Shown piece by piece: positions 37,259 through 47,589 of a stretch of DNA of 64,000 nucleotides. The first letter of the stretch is position 1. Every line of letters starts with the position of its first letter. Under the pieces are notes generated by a model. The model did no database searches. It had not been told where the DNA came from and saw nothing but the letters and a program-made list of their open reading frames with translations. This DNA is from Lucinisca nassula (Eukaryota > Mollusca > Bivalvia > Lucinida > Lucinidae), in NCBI GenBank assembly GCA_963580285.1, contig OY757011.1:116927037-116991036 (forward strand), given 5' to 3'. The position numbers were made by a program, and so were the translations under genes.

Positions 37259-37765
37259 CGGAGTCTAACTGTTCGTTTTCTTTTGCTCCAGCATTTCAGC
37301 GGTTATTTGCTGTCGAGTCCTCACCGTTGTTTCATCTCTGTGGTTGTTTAATTATTTGTGTTCACGGAGATGTTGCACTGATGAGTTAGGAGGCCTTCAT
37401 GTGAGCCGAACAAATTTTTTTGTCTAAATCGCGACGGAAGTAAGGGCGAGGATTATGGCCACGTAAAATCGATTTAATCCCCCCAGTGGAATTTGTTTCC
37501 GCTGACCGTTCCAAGGCGGTTCTTCTGTCGCGGTTTATTTTTGTTATGGTTTGTCTTTGGGGTGTTTATGTCGCTTATTTTATTTTATTTTGGATAGCCT
37601 ATTGGCCATTTTGTGGGAAAGTAACTGTCCTTTTGGCTTTCCGCTGTTGGTGTCTCCATTAGGGTCTGTTGTTTAAGTTTGTGTGTCTTTCCCTTTGGTG
37701 TCTCTGATGGGAGCTGTGGGTTGATTGTATCGATTCCTGATCATTGCCTCCACTTCTATTTCACA
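37259..37765 (+). repeat. PLE 3' block, variant subfamily
   Basis: It ends GATCATTGCCTCCACTTCTA instead of the GATCTTTGTTTTACTTCTAC form. The next 165 bp (37766-37935) hold an open frame I do not recognise. Confidence 0.65.
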
Positions 37766-38079
37766 AGTTGGGTTTCGCAGCTTCTTCGCATCCTGAAACA
37801 GTGTTGGCAGTCGGAGAGGGTCCGGTGTTGCTTCATCATCTTGCTGACTATGGCATGGTCCATAACTTTACAGGGAAACCAGACGGTAGTTGGGCGCGAT
37901 CGTTCTTAAAGATGGTGGTTAAATTAACCGAGTAAGCCCTGTTTTCTATCTGATGAAACTATTCCCTTATCAGCGCTTGATGAGAATGAGTGCCAAGATT
38001 TAGGCAAAATATAAGTGAAGAAGGCAATGGTCCAGAAACGATTCAATTACCTCAAATCTCCCATTCAAAACACCAAAGG

Positions 38080-38335
38080 GAAATAAAAATAGAAGGGATC
38101 AATGATCAAAAATCGATTTAATTGCTCGCACCTCACAGCTCCCATACAAGACACCAAAGGAAAAGAAACATCGACGGGAAACAATTTCACTATACTTAAA
38201 ACGTCATAAGCCGAAAGCCAAAAGGACAGTTACTTTCCCACAGAATGACCAAACAGCTCTCGAAAATGAAAATATATTAGCAGAAATACATGAAAATACA
38301 TACAATAACAAAAATAAACCACAATGGAATAACGG
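38080..38335 (-). repeat. PLE 3' block, decayed inverted fragments
   Basis: ACACCAAAGGAAAAGAAAC and AAGGACAGTTACTTTCCCAC are the inverse of the block. Confidence 0.5.
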
Positions 38336-38389
38336 CCTGGAGGATCAAGGGTCATTAATATATTTATACGCGCGTTTTGCAAAAACAGA

Positions 38390-40300
38390 CGGTGTCCGTC
38401 CGTCCATACGTCCGTTTTTTTTTTAATTTCCGGATAACTCCTCCTACAGTTTTCATCCGATCAAGCTTAAACTTGGTAGGTAGTAAGACCATGACCTGGT
38501 ATAGTGCATATTGTTTCGAGGTTATGGGTCAACCAAATATTTACAGATAATGCTCTTTGAAAATTTTTGTAAACTTTTTCGTTTCCGGATAACTCCTCCT
38601 ACAGTTTTCATCCGATCAAGCTGAAACTTCTTAACAAGTAAGATCATGACCTGATATAGCGCATTTCGTTTCGAGGTTACGGTCTACCAAATATTTACTG
38701 AATTATGCCCCTTTGAACATTCGAGTAAACTTTAGTTTCCGGATGACTCCTCTTTCAGTTTTTTTTTTCGATCAAGCTGAAACTTGGTAGATAGTAAAAC
38801 CATGACCTAGTATAGCGCATATCATTTCGAGGTTACAGTCCACCAAATATTCACAGAGTTATGCCCCTTTGATTTTTTTTATTTATTTATTTATTTATTT
38901 ATTTTTCGTTTCCGGATAACTCCTCGCACAGTTTTTATCTGATTAAGCTGAGACTAAGTAGGTAGTAAGACCATGACCTGGTGTAGAGCATATTATTTCG
39001 AAGTTATTGTCCGCCAAATATTTACAGAGTTATGCTCCTTTGAGTATTTCTGTAAATATTTCGTTTCTGGATTAACATCCGATCAAGCTGAAACTTGATA
39101 TATAGTTAGACCATAATGTGGAGCAGTGCATATTATTAGGGCCCCACACTGGCCACAATTTTATTGCTGTTGTCTGTGTGTTTGCCTTAACCACAAAACG
39201 TAACGTCGGTCAAAACTTCAAAAGAATTTGCTCTACTCTCATGAACCTCCACACACATACTCACCATCAAAAGGCCTATATTCTGACAAAGAATCATGCC
39301 TATATTGCTTTTGTCCGTCTGTTTGTCTTGCCTTTACCCCAAAAAACTTAACCTTGGTCATAACTTCAAAAGTATTTGCCTTTGTCTCATGAAAATTCAC
39401 ACAATACTTACCATCACAAGACTAACATTTTGACAAAAACCTGTACCACACCTCTTTGATAGCTCTATTCGGGGCCCTTTCTAACGTAGTCAGTGATCTG
39501 GTTTTGAGGTTATGTCCCAACAAATAAAAACAAATGTATGCCCCTTTGAACGTTTCTGTAAGCAATTATGGCTGCAATTTAAAACCGATCAAGCTGAAAC
39601 TTAATATATAGATAGACCAGGATGTGTAAAAGCGCATATTATTTCAATGTTATGATCCACCAAATATTTATAGAGTTATGCCCCTTGGAAAATTCCTGTG
39701 AACATTTTGTTTATGGCTAACACTTCCTGCAGTGAACATTTAATCAAGCTGAAAATTGATATATAGTTTGACCAGAATGAGGAGCAGCGCATATTGTTTC
39801 GAGATTATGGCTTACCAGATATAAATAAAGTTATGCCCCTTTGCAGAGTTCTATAAGTATTTTGTTTGTGGCTAGCTTCTCCTACAATTGATATCCGATG
39901 AAGTTGAAACATCATATATAGTGAGACCATTATGTGACGCAGTGCTTATTGTTTTGAGGTTCTGGTCCACCAAAAATTAATCGAGTTATGCCCCTTTGAA
40001 ATTTTCTGTACATATTTTGTTTGTGGCTAACTTCTCCTGCAGGTAACATTTGATCTGGCAAAATCTTGATATTAGGTTTGACTATGATGTGGAGTTGTGC
40101 ACATAGTTTAGAGAGGTTGGGTCACCAAATATTTATACAACCCTTCAAAAATATCTGTAGACATTTTCATTTTCCGGTTAACTTCTCCTACAATTTAGAT
40201 CCGATCAAACTGAAACTTGATATGTAGTTAGACCATGATATGGAGAAGTTCTTATTATTTCAAGGTTTCAGTCCAACAAATATTTACTTGCTACGGGCGT
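38390..40300. repeat. Tandem array of about 152 bp monomers
   Basis: Units share TTTCCGGATAACTCCTCCTA, CATCCGATCAAGCTGAAACT and AGACCATGACCTGG. The array decays to the right. It is bounded by TTTATACGCGCGTTTTG on the left and GGGCGTATAATGCCCCGC on the right, an inverted pair that suggests one bounded element of about 38360-40330. Confidence 0.72.
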
Positions 40301-40527
40301 ATAATGCCCCGCTTGCGGGGCGCTTGTTTGACCTGGGGGTGGTTGTGGGGGGGGGGGGGTAAAATCGATTGAACATGGCCTCGCTCTTGGTTCTGTCGTG
40401 GTTTAGACAGAAAATTTAGTTAGTCAGCGGTTCGTAAAATTTACCGGAACGGACCGGGGCGAACCCATTTTGTTTTCATTCTATGTATTTTTATGCACCC
40501 GCCAAAAGCATATAGATTTTACCATGC

Positions 40528-40592
40528 CCGTATGTATGTATGCATGTATGTATGTATGTATGTATGTATGTATGTATGTATGTATGTATGTA
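40528..40592. repeat. (TATG)n microsatellite
   Basis: About 65 bp of TATG/TGTA tetranucleotides lie just before the 157 bp array. Confidence 0.9.
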
Positions 40593-40596
40593 TTGG

Positions 40597-41295
40597 CAAA
40601 TCGTGTCCGGTCAATAACTTTCTTACTCTTTGATGGATTTTGAAATTGCTTGGCAGAAATTTTAACCATCATGAGATGAGACAATTAGCGCAAGACCCAG
40701 GTCAGTACTTCAAACGTCAAGGTCATACTTAGAGGTCAAATGTAAAAAAGGTCTTTTTCGTGTCCGGTCAATAACTTTCTTATTCCTGTATAGATTTTGA
40801 AATTACTTGGCAGAAATTCAAACCATCATATGACGATGTATCACCCGCAAGACACATATCGGTACCTCCAAGGTGAAGGTCATCTTAGCCGTCAAAGATC
40901 AATAAAGTTCTTTTATTCGTGTCCGGTCAACATCTTTTTTTTTATTTCTGGGTGGACTTTATAGGTCATGGGTAAATAGGACTGTATAGGTCATAGGTAA
41001 CTTTCTTATTCTTATGTGGATTTTGAAAATACTTGGCAGAAATATTAATCATCATGAGACAAGGTGTCGCGTGCAAGGCACAGGTCGGTACCTCCAAGAT
41101 CAAGGTCATACCAAGGGGTCAAAGGTAAAAAAAGCCTTTTTTGAGTCTGGTCAATAACTTTTTTATTTTAAGATGGATTCCTTTAAGTAACCTTGTAGAA
41201 ATGTTCACATTCATTAGACGATGTATTGCGCGCAAGACCCAGGTCCGTCCCTCCAATGCCAAGGTCATACTTGGAGGTCAAAGGTTAAAAAATCG

Positions 41296-41330
<35 letters not shown>

Positions 41331-41935
41331 CGTGTTTGCTCAATACGTTTTTCTTTTATTCTTATATGGATTTGGATAGCACATATTTAACCCTTTCATG
41401 GTACATATTAAACGTCACTTCATCTGGTGTCTGGGAATATGTGGCGGCCGTAAAAGGTCTCCCTGCCCTACATCATATTGTAGTTTATATTTTCTTGTCC
41501 TTTGGAATCACTGATTCCATTGTGGAATTTTGAAAATATGTGAGGGTCACTGATGAGGCCAAATTGGCCGAAACTAGCTAGTCTGGCCCAGAAAACATGC
41601 ACACTCCATATTTTTCAGTTCTGTGGTGTATTCCTTGCTTCCAAGGGATAACCCTGTTAAGAACATATTTGAAGTAACTTGGCAGAAACGTTAACCATCA
41701 TGAGACGATGTGTTGCGTGCAAGATCCAGGTCGGTACCTCCAATTGCAAGGTCATATTTAGAGGTCAAATGTCAAATAAAGGGTCTTTTATTCGTATATT
41801 GTCAATAACTTTCTTATTCTTAGATGGATTTTGAAATTACTTGCCAGAAGTGGTAACAATCGTGAAACGATGTGTCGCTTACATGACCCAGATTAGTACC
41901 TCAAAGGTCAAGGTCAAAAATGTAGTACTCACACA
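40597..41935. repeat. Tandem array of about 157 bp monomers
   Basis: Units share GTGTCCGGTCAATAACTTTC, CTTGGCAGAAATTTTAACCA, GGTACCTCCAAG and CAAGGTCATAC. A stretch at about 41383-41665 is unlike the monomers and looks like an insertion. A run of about 30 T lies near 41300-41330. Confidence 0.7.
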
Positions 41936-41970
41936 GTCTGTTACATAACACTCACTTCTGTTTCCCATTT

Positions 41971-42137
41971 AGAGACATCATTGGTGCAGTGGATAAGCTA
42001 CTCGTCTCATAAACCCGGGATCGTGGGTTCGATCCCGGGCCTCTCCAGACTTTCGGATGAATCTTTGAACCGAGGTCCCGTCCCCGTATGACCTTAGCTG
42101 TTGGTGGGACGTAAAACTGTAACACACTCACACACTA
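41971..42137 (+). mobile_element. tRNA-derived SINE, relative of the gypsy-nested SINE
   Basis: ATTGGTGCAGTGGATAAGC and GGTTCGATCCC are A- and B-box-like. The body (CAGACTTTCGGATGAATC, GACCTTAGCTGTTGGTGGG) matches 25635-25799 in the opposite orientation. Confidence 0.75.
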
Positions 42138-42999
42138 TGCCCAGTGTCAAATGGCGCGGGGCATCCGTGTCCTTTGAACACAGTTCTAATTTCTATTTTT
42201 ATTATTTTTATTATTATTATTCTCTGGCATATTGAATTTATCATTAAATAAATAGCATTTTGAGTGTCCTTTGATTATCTTGTGCAATATTAACAAACTT
42301 AAACAGTGTTACATTGCAGTATACAGTATTGCTTTTGATTATTTTAGATGATATTAATTACAATAAAAATAAAATAACCGACACTATTTAACGGAAATTA
42401 GTATTCATTACGAGCCCGTCATATTTCAACAAAATGATTTTTTTTTTCAATTAATTAATTAATCAGTGAGCAATGTTCATGTTGACATTGCCTGAATACT
42501 GATCTGGGTCATAATTTGGGTATATAATGGTCATAGTTACAATTTAGTTTGACTTGAGCGATAGTTTGAGATATGAGTGATTGAGATAATGAGAGTCAAC
42601 TGTAACATGGCTAAAATTAGCGAAAGAATATTTAACAAATTGATTCGCATATTGGTGATATATTTATATAAAATACATTTACACACCAATGCTGAATATA
42701 TCTATGCATTAGAGTGCCTTTCTGGCTCTAGTAATAACTACTTATTTCTCTTCCAAACACGGCCGGATAAGTGATTTTGGTGGCTCTGACGCACTTGGTG
42801 AGATTATTGTACACTAACACATATTCCACTTTTGACACATTTATTTTGGCAAAAATGACCTGCACAATGTGGTGAAAGATGAAAATAGAGTGTATTTAAT
42901 ATAAATATCCTTAAAATATTGTGGAAACCGGGGTGAATTTGGTCCGTGTCGGTAAGTTTACGCACCCTTCAGTCCGTTACTCATGGTTTGACGAATAAT
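42138..42999. other. AT-rich intergenic sequence
   Basis: No gene or repeat recognised apart from short ATT and AAT runs. Confidence 0.45.
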
Positions 43000-43400
43000 T
43001 TGTTTTGCATGGCATTCCTTTAACAGTCTGGCAGGAATCATGTTAGGGACTGTTGCTTTCCGTGGGTTGCGCCATCTTAACAGCTCTTTCAATTCCTCTT
43101 CAGTTATTCGGAACTCCACCATATGTGGGTACACATCATCATCAGTCTCTTGGACTCTGCTTTCGGGGTCCTCACGGGCACTATCTGATCAAGATGTTTC
43201 CGTTGTTTTGAGGCGCATTTAATGGTCAACCGTTGTCTTTCAACGGGGCAACACCAGCGGCATCTTTCCGAATTGACTTAATGTAGCTCCACAGACATTT
43301 TCTGCTTTGGTGGTCTTTTGTCTGGATACCCGACATATACTATGTCGTTGATGTACGTCCAACAAGACTGGTGCTCGCATTCTTGTACTGCTGTCTTGTT
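43000..43400 (-). pseudogene. LINE pre-polymerase fragment, minus strand
   Basis: Readable in shifting frames: WTYINDIVYV, SYIKSIRKDAAGVAPLKDNG and RNPRKATVPNMIPARLLKEC. This is the linker and first fingers motif of a non-LTR reverse transcriptase. Confidence 0.65.
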
Positions 43401-43740
43401 TTTTTTGTTTTTTTTTTAATTACACTCATCTGTCTCATTTGTGGGGCGTTTGATGCACCTCAACGTCAACGTCATTGTCACGGCGGCGCATCATAGATTT
43501 TAGCCTTCTGGTAATCCATGATATCTTGACCTTCCCGCCACTCAGATGTTTGGTGGGAATATATATAACCTAGTAATAAAAGGTCACTCAGGAAAGGCCA
43601 AAATCAAAGAACGCAGCCATCTCAAGTCACCTAAAGAAAGTAAAATTAAGTGACATGGAGGCACAAACAAAAACAAACGAAACATGAACCAACGGCACAG
43701 AGCCAGTTAACAAATAAGACACTGCCTTGGGACGGTCAGT

Positions 43741-43990
43741 ATTAAAATAGAAGTAGAGGCAATGATCAGGAATCGATACAATTAACCCACAGCTCCCATC
43801 AGAGACACCAAAGGGAAAGAAACACAAACATGAAGCAACAGACCCCAACGAAAACACCAACAGCGGAAAGCCAAAAGGACTGTTACTTTCCCACAAAATG
43901 GCCAAAAGGCTATCCAAAATAAAATAATATAAGCGGCACAAACACCCGAAGACAAACTACAACAAAAATAAACCGCGACAGAAGAACTTT
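43741..43990 (-). repeat. PLE 3' block, inverted variant copy
   Basis: Inverse of the variant ending, from TAGAAGTAGAGGCAATGATC to AATAAACCGCGACAGAAG. Confidence 0.65.
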
Positions 43991-44069
43991 GGGACTTCCG
44001 TCCCGGAGTTTATAACATTTCAGCCCTCGCCCTCAGTTCTAGTGCAGTATCAAACATAATAACAAAACA

Positions 44070-45180
44070 TATTGATCCGCATCGAGGTTTTCTAGCTACA
44101 GTCTGGACACCCTATACGAATAATCTCTTGGAACAACTTGAAGCAGTGTAGAGGAGACCTGCTCGCTGGACCAAACGGGGCTACGGGCAGACCTCCTCTG
44201 TAACTGACATGCTTAATTATCTACAGTGGCGACGACTCTGTCTCTGGTCGGGCTCATCGGAGTCTAACTGTTGGTATTCTTTTGCTCCAGCATTTCAGTG
44301 GTTTCTTGCTGTTGAGTCCTCACCGTTGTCTCACCTCTGTGGTTCTTTGATTTTTGTGTTCACGGAGATGTTGCACTGATGAATTAGGAGGCCTTCATGC
44401 GGACTGAACAAATTATTTGTCTAAATCGCGACGGAAGTAAGGGCGAGGATTGTGGCCACGTAAAATCTATTTAAGCCCCCCAGTGGAAATCTTCCACTGA
44501 CCGTTCCAAGGCGGCTCTTCTGTGGCGATTTATTTATGTTGTTGTTTGTTACTTACTGTGTGTATCACTTGTGTTTTTTGGTTTTGGATGGCCATATGGC
44601 CATTTTGTGGGAAAGTAACTGTCCTTATGGCCTTCCTTTGTTTAGGTTTCCATTATGGTCTGGTCGCTTAATGTTTGTATTTCTTTCCCTTTGGTGTCTT
44701 TTATGGGTGGAGTAAGTTAATTGTATCAATTCCTGATCTTTGTTTTACTTCTACTTTGACTTCAGACGCATTGACCAACGCTTTGTCAGTTCCAGAACAT
44801 TCTGCATAGCAGGGTTGCCATGCCTATACCTAACTCCGTGACCCCTCTCTCTAGACCTTCCAGAACTTCTCATTCTCATGCATTTCAGCAAATACATAAA
44901 AAAACTGACTATCACAAGTACTCTTTTTTTCCCAGAACTATCGTCCACTGTAATACCCTGCCCCTTGACGTTGCCACCCTGTCTAGCCCCGAGTTCAGTC
45001 TGGCTGTAAGCCAGATTGAACATGTCTCACTAAAGTACTTTTGTCCTTTTTTATCTATTTTATCATTTCTTTTCTGTATTTTATGTTTTTTTTCTACTCT
45101 TTTATCCTTCTTGGCGGTTGACGCGCGTCAAAGTCTATGTCCCCGCGAGGGGTTTGACTATACAGGAGATAGATAGGCCT
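44070..45180 (+). pseudogene. LINE reverse transcriptase C-terminus, plus strand, split
   Basis: VWTPYTNNLLEQLEAV and SSVTDMLNYLQWRRL precede the PLE 3' block; DFRRIDQRFV and, in another frame, HKYSFFPRTIVHCNTLPLDV follow it. The 3' region with CGCGCGTCAAAG and CCCCGCGAGGGGTTTG ends near 45180. Confidence 0.72.
44230..44757 (+). repeat. PLE 3' block inserted in a LINE
   Basis: About 528 bp, from TGTCTCTGGTCGGGCTCATC to TTACTTCTACTT. It lies between WRRL and DFRR codons of a LINE reverse transcriptase. Confidence 0.78.
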
Positions 45181-45344
45181 GGTACCTACGATATTGCACG
45201 ATATTGACTATTGTTAAATTTTGATGCCCTTGTTTGAGTTGAAGTAGTCACAGGGGTCAAATATTTATCTTTATTAAGAGACACTGTGTCAGAGTGTATC
45301 TTATAAAAGAAGGTTAAAGAGGACTGCTCACGACCATATATGCT

Positions 45345-46238
45345 ATGCTACATTCGTCAACGAGTATTCACTCAGTCAACATGTCTTATCCTATGAAGGA
45401 ATACCGACTACCAGAACCTCTGGTAGTCTTCTTGAAGTCATGTCGACTTCATGGCGTGCCTCAAGTACACACAGAACTTGAGCCGCAGAGGGTAGCTGTC
45501 TCCCTCACCTGGGACTTGAGCCTTCCAGCTCCTGAAAGACCCAGGAAACCAGCAACACAGATCCGGCCACAGACCTGGCAAGCAGCGCCTCCAAGAGAAG
45601 AGATCGTGACAACCGCACCAGCGACGATTATTTTTCAGCGCCAGCCAACAACCGACGCCGCACCAGCGCCCGCCGCACCCACCATCCAGCTACCGACGCT
45701 CCCGCCAACGCCGTCATAGCCAGCACCAGCTCATCCCCAGCCCGAAGAAAGTCCACAGCCAGCGACCACCGTTCCATCACCCACAGAGAGACCACCCCCG
45801 CCTAAAGCACAACGACGCTCGTCACCAGCCCAACCCACTAGAAGAGGGAGGATCTGGACATCGGAAGAAAAAGACTTCGAGAAGCTGCCACCCAACCCAC
45901 AACAACCATGGCATGAGAAATACCACCTGGGTAGAGCCTGGATGGCAGCTACTTCCGACTCCCCCACCACCATCCTAGAACTGCACCGCCTGAAAAGACC
46001 TAACGAAACGATCAACGTGGACCTTGCCGTATATGCCTTCAAGACTAAAGATACGCCCATCTTCATAATTTACAAGGGACCCACCTCAAAGTACTACGAC
46101 GAGCACATCTACAATTCCATTGAAAAACGCACCGAAGAGACCCCCCTGAACAAGAAGAAAACCCGGAAGGTCCACAAGCTTTTCCTAGATACGGCGATGA
46201 CGGAGGGAGTGGTAGTTAGGAGGGCGCATCCCTCCTAA
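45345..46238 (+). pseudogene. Unrecognised 297-codon ORF with one in-frame TAG
   Basis: A single frame runs from ATG (45345; a second ATG at 45381 reads MSYPMKEYRLPEPLVVFL) to TAA at 46236-46238, broken only by TAG at 45717-45719. Residues 1-60: a short conserved-looking domain. About 65-190: a Pro/Ala/Gln/Thr-rich, probably disordered stretch. About 190-297: a globular-looking part with GRAWMAATSDSPTTILELHR, NVDLAVYAFKTKDTPIFIIY and a basic end, LNKKKTRKVHKLF. I know no family for it. Possibilities: ORF1-like RNA-binding protein of a non-autonomous element, or a captured host mRNA. Everything about function is inference. Confidence 0.6.
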
Positions 46239-46263
46239 CCCTGCACCGGACCGAGATCGTGAA

Positions 46264-46355
46264 CTTAGGGCCGCATGTCCGAAAACCCTGTTTACCATGA
46301 GTATTGCAAGGCTACTTCATGTGTAGCCAGTCCGACGCCAATCACGCGGCCCTAA
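46264..46355 (+). other. Stem-loop with nested hairpin in the retroposon 3' region
   Basis: CTTAGGGCCGC (46264-46274) pairs perfectly with GCGGCCCTAAG (46345-46355). Inside, GGCTAC and GTAGCC form a second stem. Confidence 0.7.
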
Positions 46356-46388
46356 GAGAGAGCAACATGACCTAGTTTGCTCGGGCGA

Positions 46389-46670
46389 AACAGAGAAATC
46401 GCGATTTGCAGCCGAAATTGGCATTGATTTCTCTGTTGCTTCATGCCCACTTTCGACCTGGCGTTCAAAATTCAAAATTAAAGTGCTTCTATTTTACTAA
46501 GGGAAGGGCACTGGCAGATCAGCACGATTCGTATTCCGCTGACCACTGCCGCGATTCGCAGCCCAGAAGCACTAAAACTTAGCCTCCTTGCCTTTCACCT
46601 CTACCACGGCCAGACGGGCAATGGCTATGGAACACGATTTGCAGGTCGGAATTGACCAGGTTCCATAGCC
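46389..46670 (+). other. Three consecutive stem-loops with a shared GCGATT(T/C)GCAG motif
   Basis: Stem 1: AACAGAGAAATC (46389-46400) with GATTTCTCTGTT (46426-46437), 12 bp perfect. Stem 2: GGCAG...TCAGC (46513-46523) with 46538-46550, bulged. Stem 3: GGCTATGGAAC (46623-46633) with GTTCCATAGCC (46660-46670), 11 bp perfect. Motifs like CGCGATTTGCAG sit in or just after each, and loops carry GAAATT or GGAATT. Confidence 0.7.
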
Positions 46671-46765
46671 GCGATTGACAGCCCACAACTATTTGGAAAC
46701 TATGTCAAAAACCACGGTAACTTACAGACCACTTTCACCTTTATTGCACGGCGACTGAGGCGAGA

Positions 46766-46856
46766 GGAGTACACCGGAATTAGTGTACAACTCCATGCGA
46801 AAGCCTTTCAGAAAGTGGGAAAACTAATCCTGGACACGTTCTAGGGGTAGCCCCTA
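46766..46856 (+). other. Two further stem-loops near the retroposon 3' end
   Basis: GTACAC (46769-46774) pairs with GTGTAC (46783-46788) around a CGGAATTA loop. TAGGGG (46842-46847) pairs with CCCCTA (46851-46856). Confidence 0.55.
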
Positions 46857-47361
46857 TGTGCTTATAGCGCCCGGTTACCTTAAAAACCAGTTCAGTCAGT
46901 CAGACTGCTCACGACGGGCCTCCAACGAGGACCACTCCAGCTCATCGAGCATTTCACCAACACTACTTCTGTTACGCCATCGCCTGTGGATCCATCGGGC
47001 AGCCGTCCTCCGAACCTTCTCAACCTGTTGAACCTGAGTTTTGTCATGGGGATGCCAAACAGGTGTTGCATACTCGAGTTGAGGTCGAACCAAGGTTTTG
47101 TATGCAACATCCTTTGTCTGCCTAGGAGTAAAAGTCAAATTGCGTCTAAGAAACCCTAATGTCCTATATTTGCCTTAGATGTAATCTCAGAAATATGTTG
47201 ACACCAATCTGTCCTAATTACATGATTATGGTCGCACTTGGTTTTATTGTAAGTTTTATCGTGTGCTGGCGTAGTCAGTATTACTCATGCAGGTTTCGAA
47301 ATCAACGTTTCTTGGTATTTCGCGTACTGAAGTTAACCTATGCGTACGAAAATTTATCGAA

Positions 47362-47386
47362 ACGGAAGTGAGTTACAGCCCTTTTC
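47362..47386 (+). promoter_or_regulatory. Candidate RACK1 core promoter: ETS-like site and 5'TOP-like start
   Basis: CGGAAGTG (47363-47370) matches the ETS/GABP core common in ribosomal-protein-type promoters. CCCTTTTC (47379-47386) would make a C-plus-pyrimidine 5' terminus about 100 nt upstream of the ATG. RACK1 is a known TOP mRNA in vertebrates. The start site here is inferred, not shown. Confidence 0.35.
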
Positions 47387-47477
47387 AGCGATCAGCGGAA
47401 CTTGATGTCCGCGATGGAATTTTAGTGGAAACGAAAATCCACTTTCATCTTGATAACGCTTAACAGAAAATAACAAA

Positions 47478-47589
47478 ATGTCTGGGGAACAAATGACACT
47501 GAGGGCAGACCTTCGTGGTCACTCTGGATGGGTTACTCAAATTGCCACGAATCCTCAGTACCCTGACATGATCCTGTCTGCTTCAAGAG
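47478..47589 (+). CDS. RACK1: RACK1 exon 1
   Basis: The ATG is in the context ACAAAATGTC and the exon reads [20 protein letters not shown] through ILSASR, then one base of the next codon before a GTACTG donor (phase 1). The family exon 1 has the same MTLRG-like opening. The preceding 260 bp hold no repeat I recognise, which fits a preserved promoter. Confidence 0.94.

Larger units (their letters stand above)
45335..46902 (+). mobile_element. ORF-bearing retroposon with hairpin-rich 3' region (family not recognised)
   Basis: The 1,568 bp insertion is bounded by identical 13 bp duplications GACTGCTCACGAC (45322-45334 and 46903-46915) inside LINE-B, and excision restores the LINE-B frame. It lacks terminal inverted repeats, LTRs and a reverse transcriptase. 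It has one long frame (45345-46238) and then about 660 bp with at least five stem-loops, ending TTCAGTCAGTCA. GC content looks clearly higher than the surroundings. A 13 bp duplication without inverted ends fits LINE-driven retroposition. Confidence 0.8.
45205..47210 (-). pseudogene. LINE type B C-terminal region, split by a 1.57 kb retroposon
   Basis: ITSKANI, FLRRNLTFTPRQTKDVAYKT and RPQLEYATPVWHPHDKTQVQ read from 47185 to 46903. The frame resumes at 45334 with REQSSLTFFYKIHSDTVSLN and ends near 45205. A GACTGCTCACGAC duplication marks the break. Confidence 0.82.

Noticed and set aside
37744..37935. Frame with HPETVLAVGEGPVLLHHLAD as a host exon
   Set aside because: It is joined to a PLE 3' block, lacks splice sites that make sense, and no family is recognised; left unassigned.
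41141..41533. 130-codon frame containing a poly-Phe run
   Set aside because: It is made by a T-run inside the 157 bp tandem array and an unrelated insert.
42000..42060. GGGATCGTGGGTTCGATCCC palindrome as an operator-like site
   Set aside because: It is the T-arm/B-box region of a SINE.
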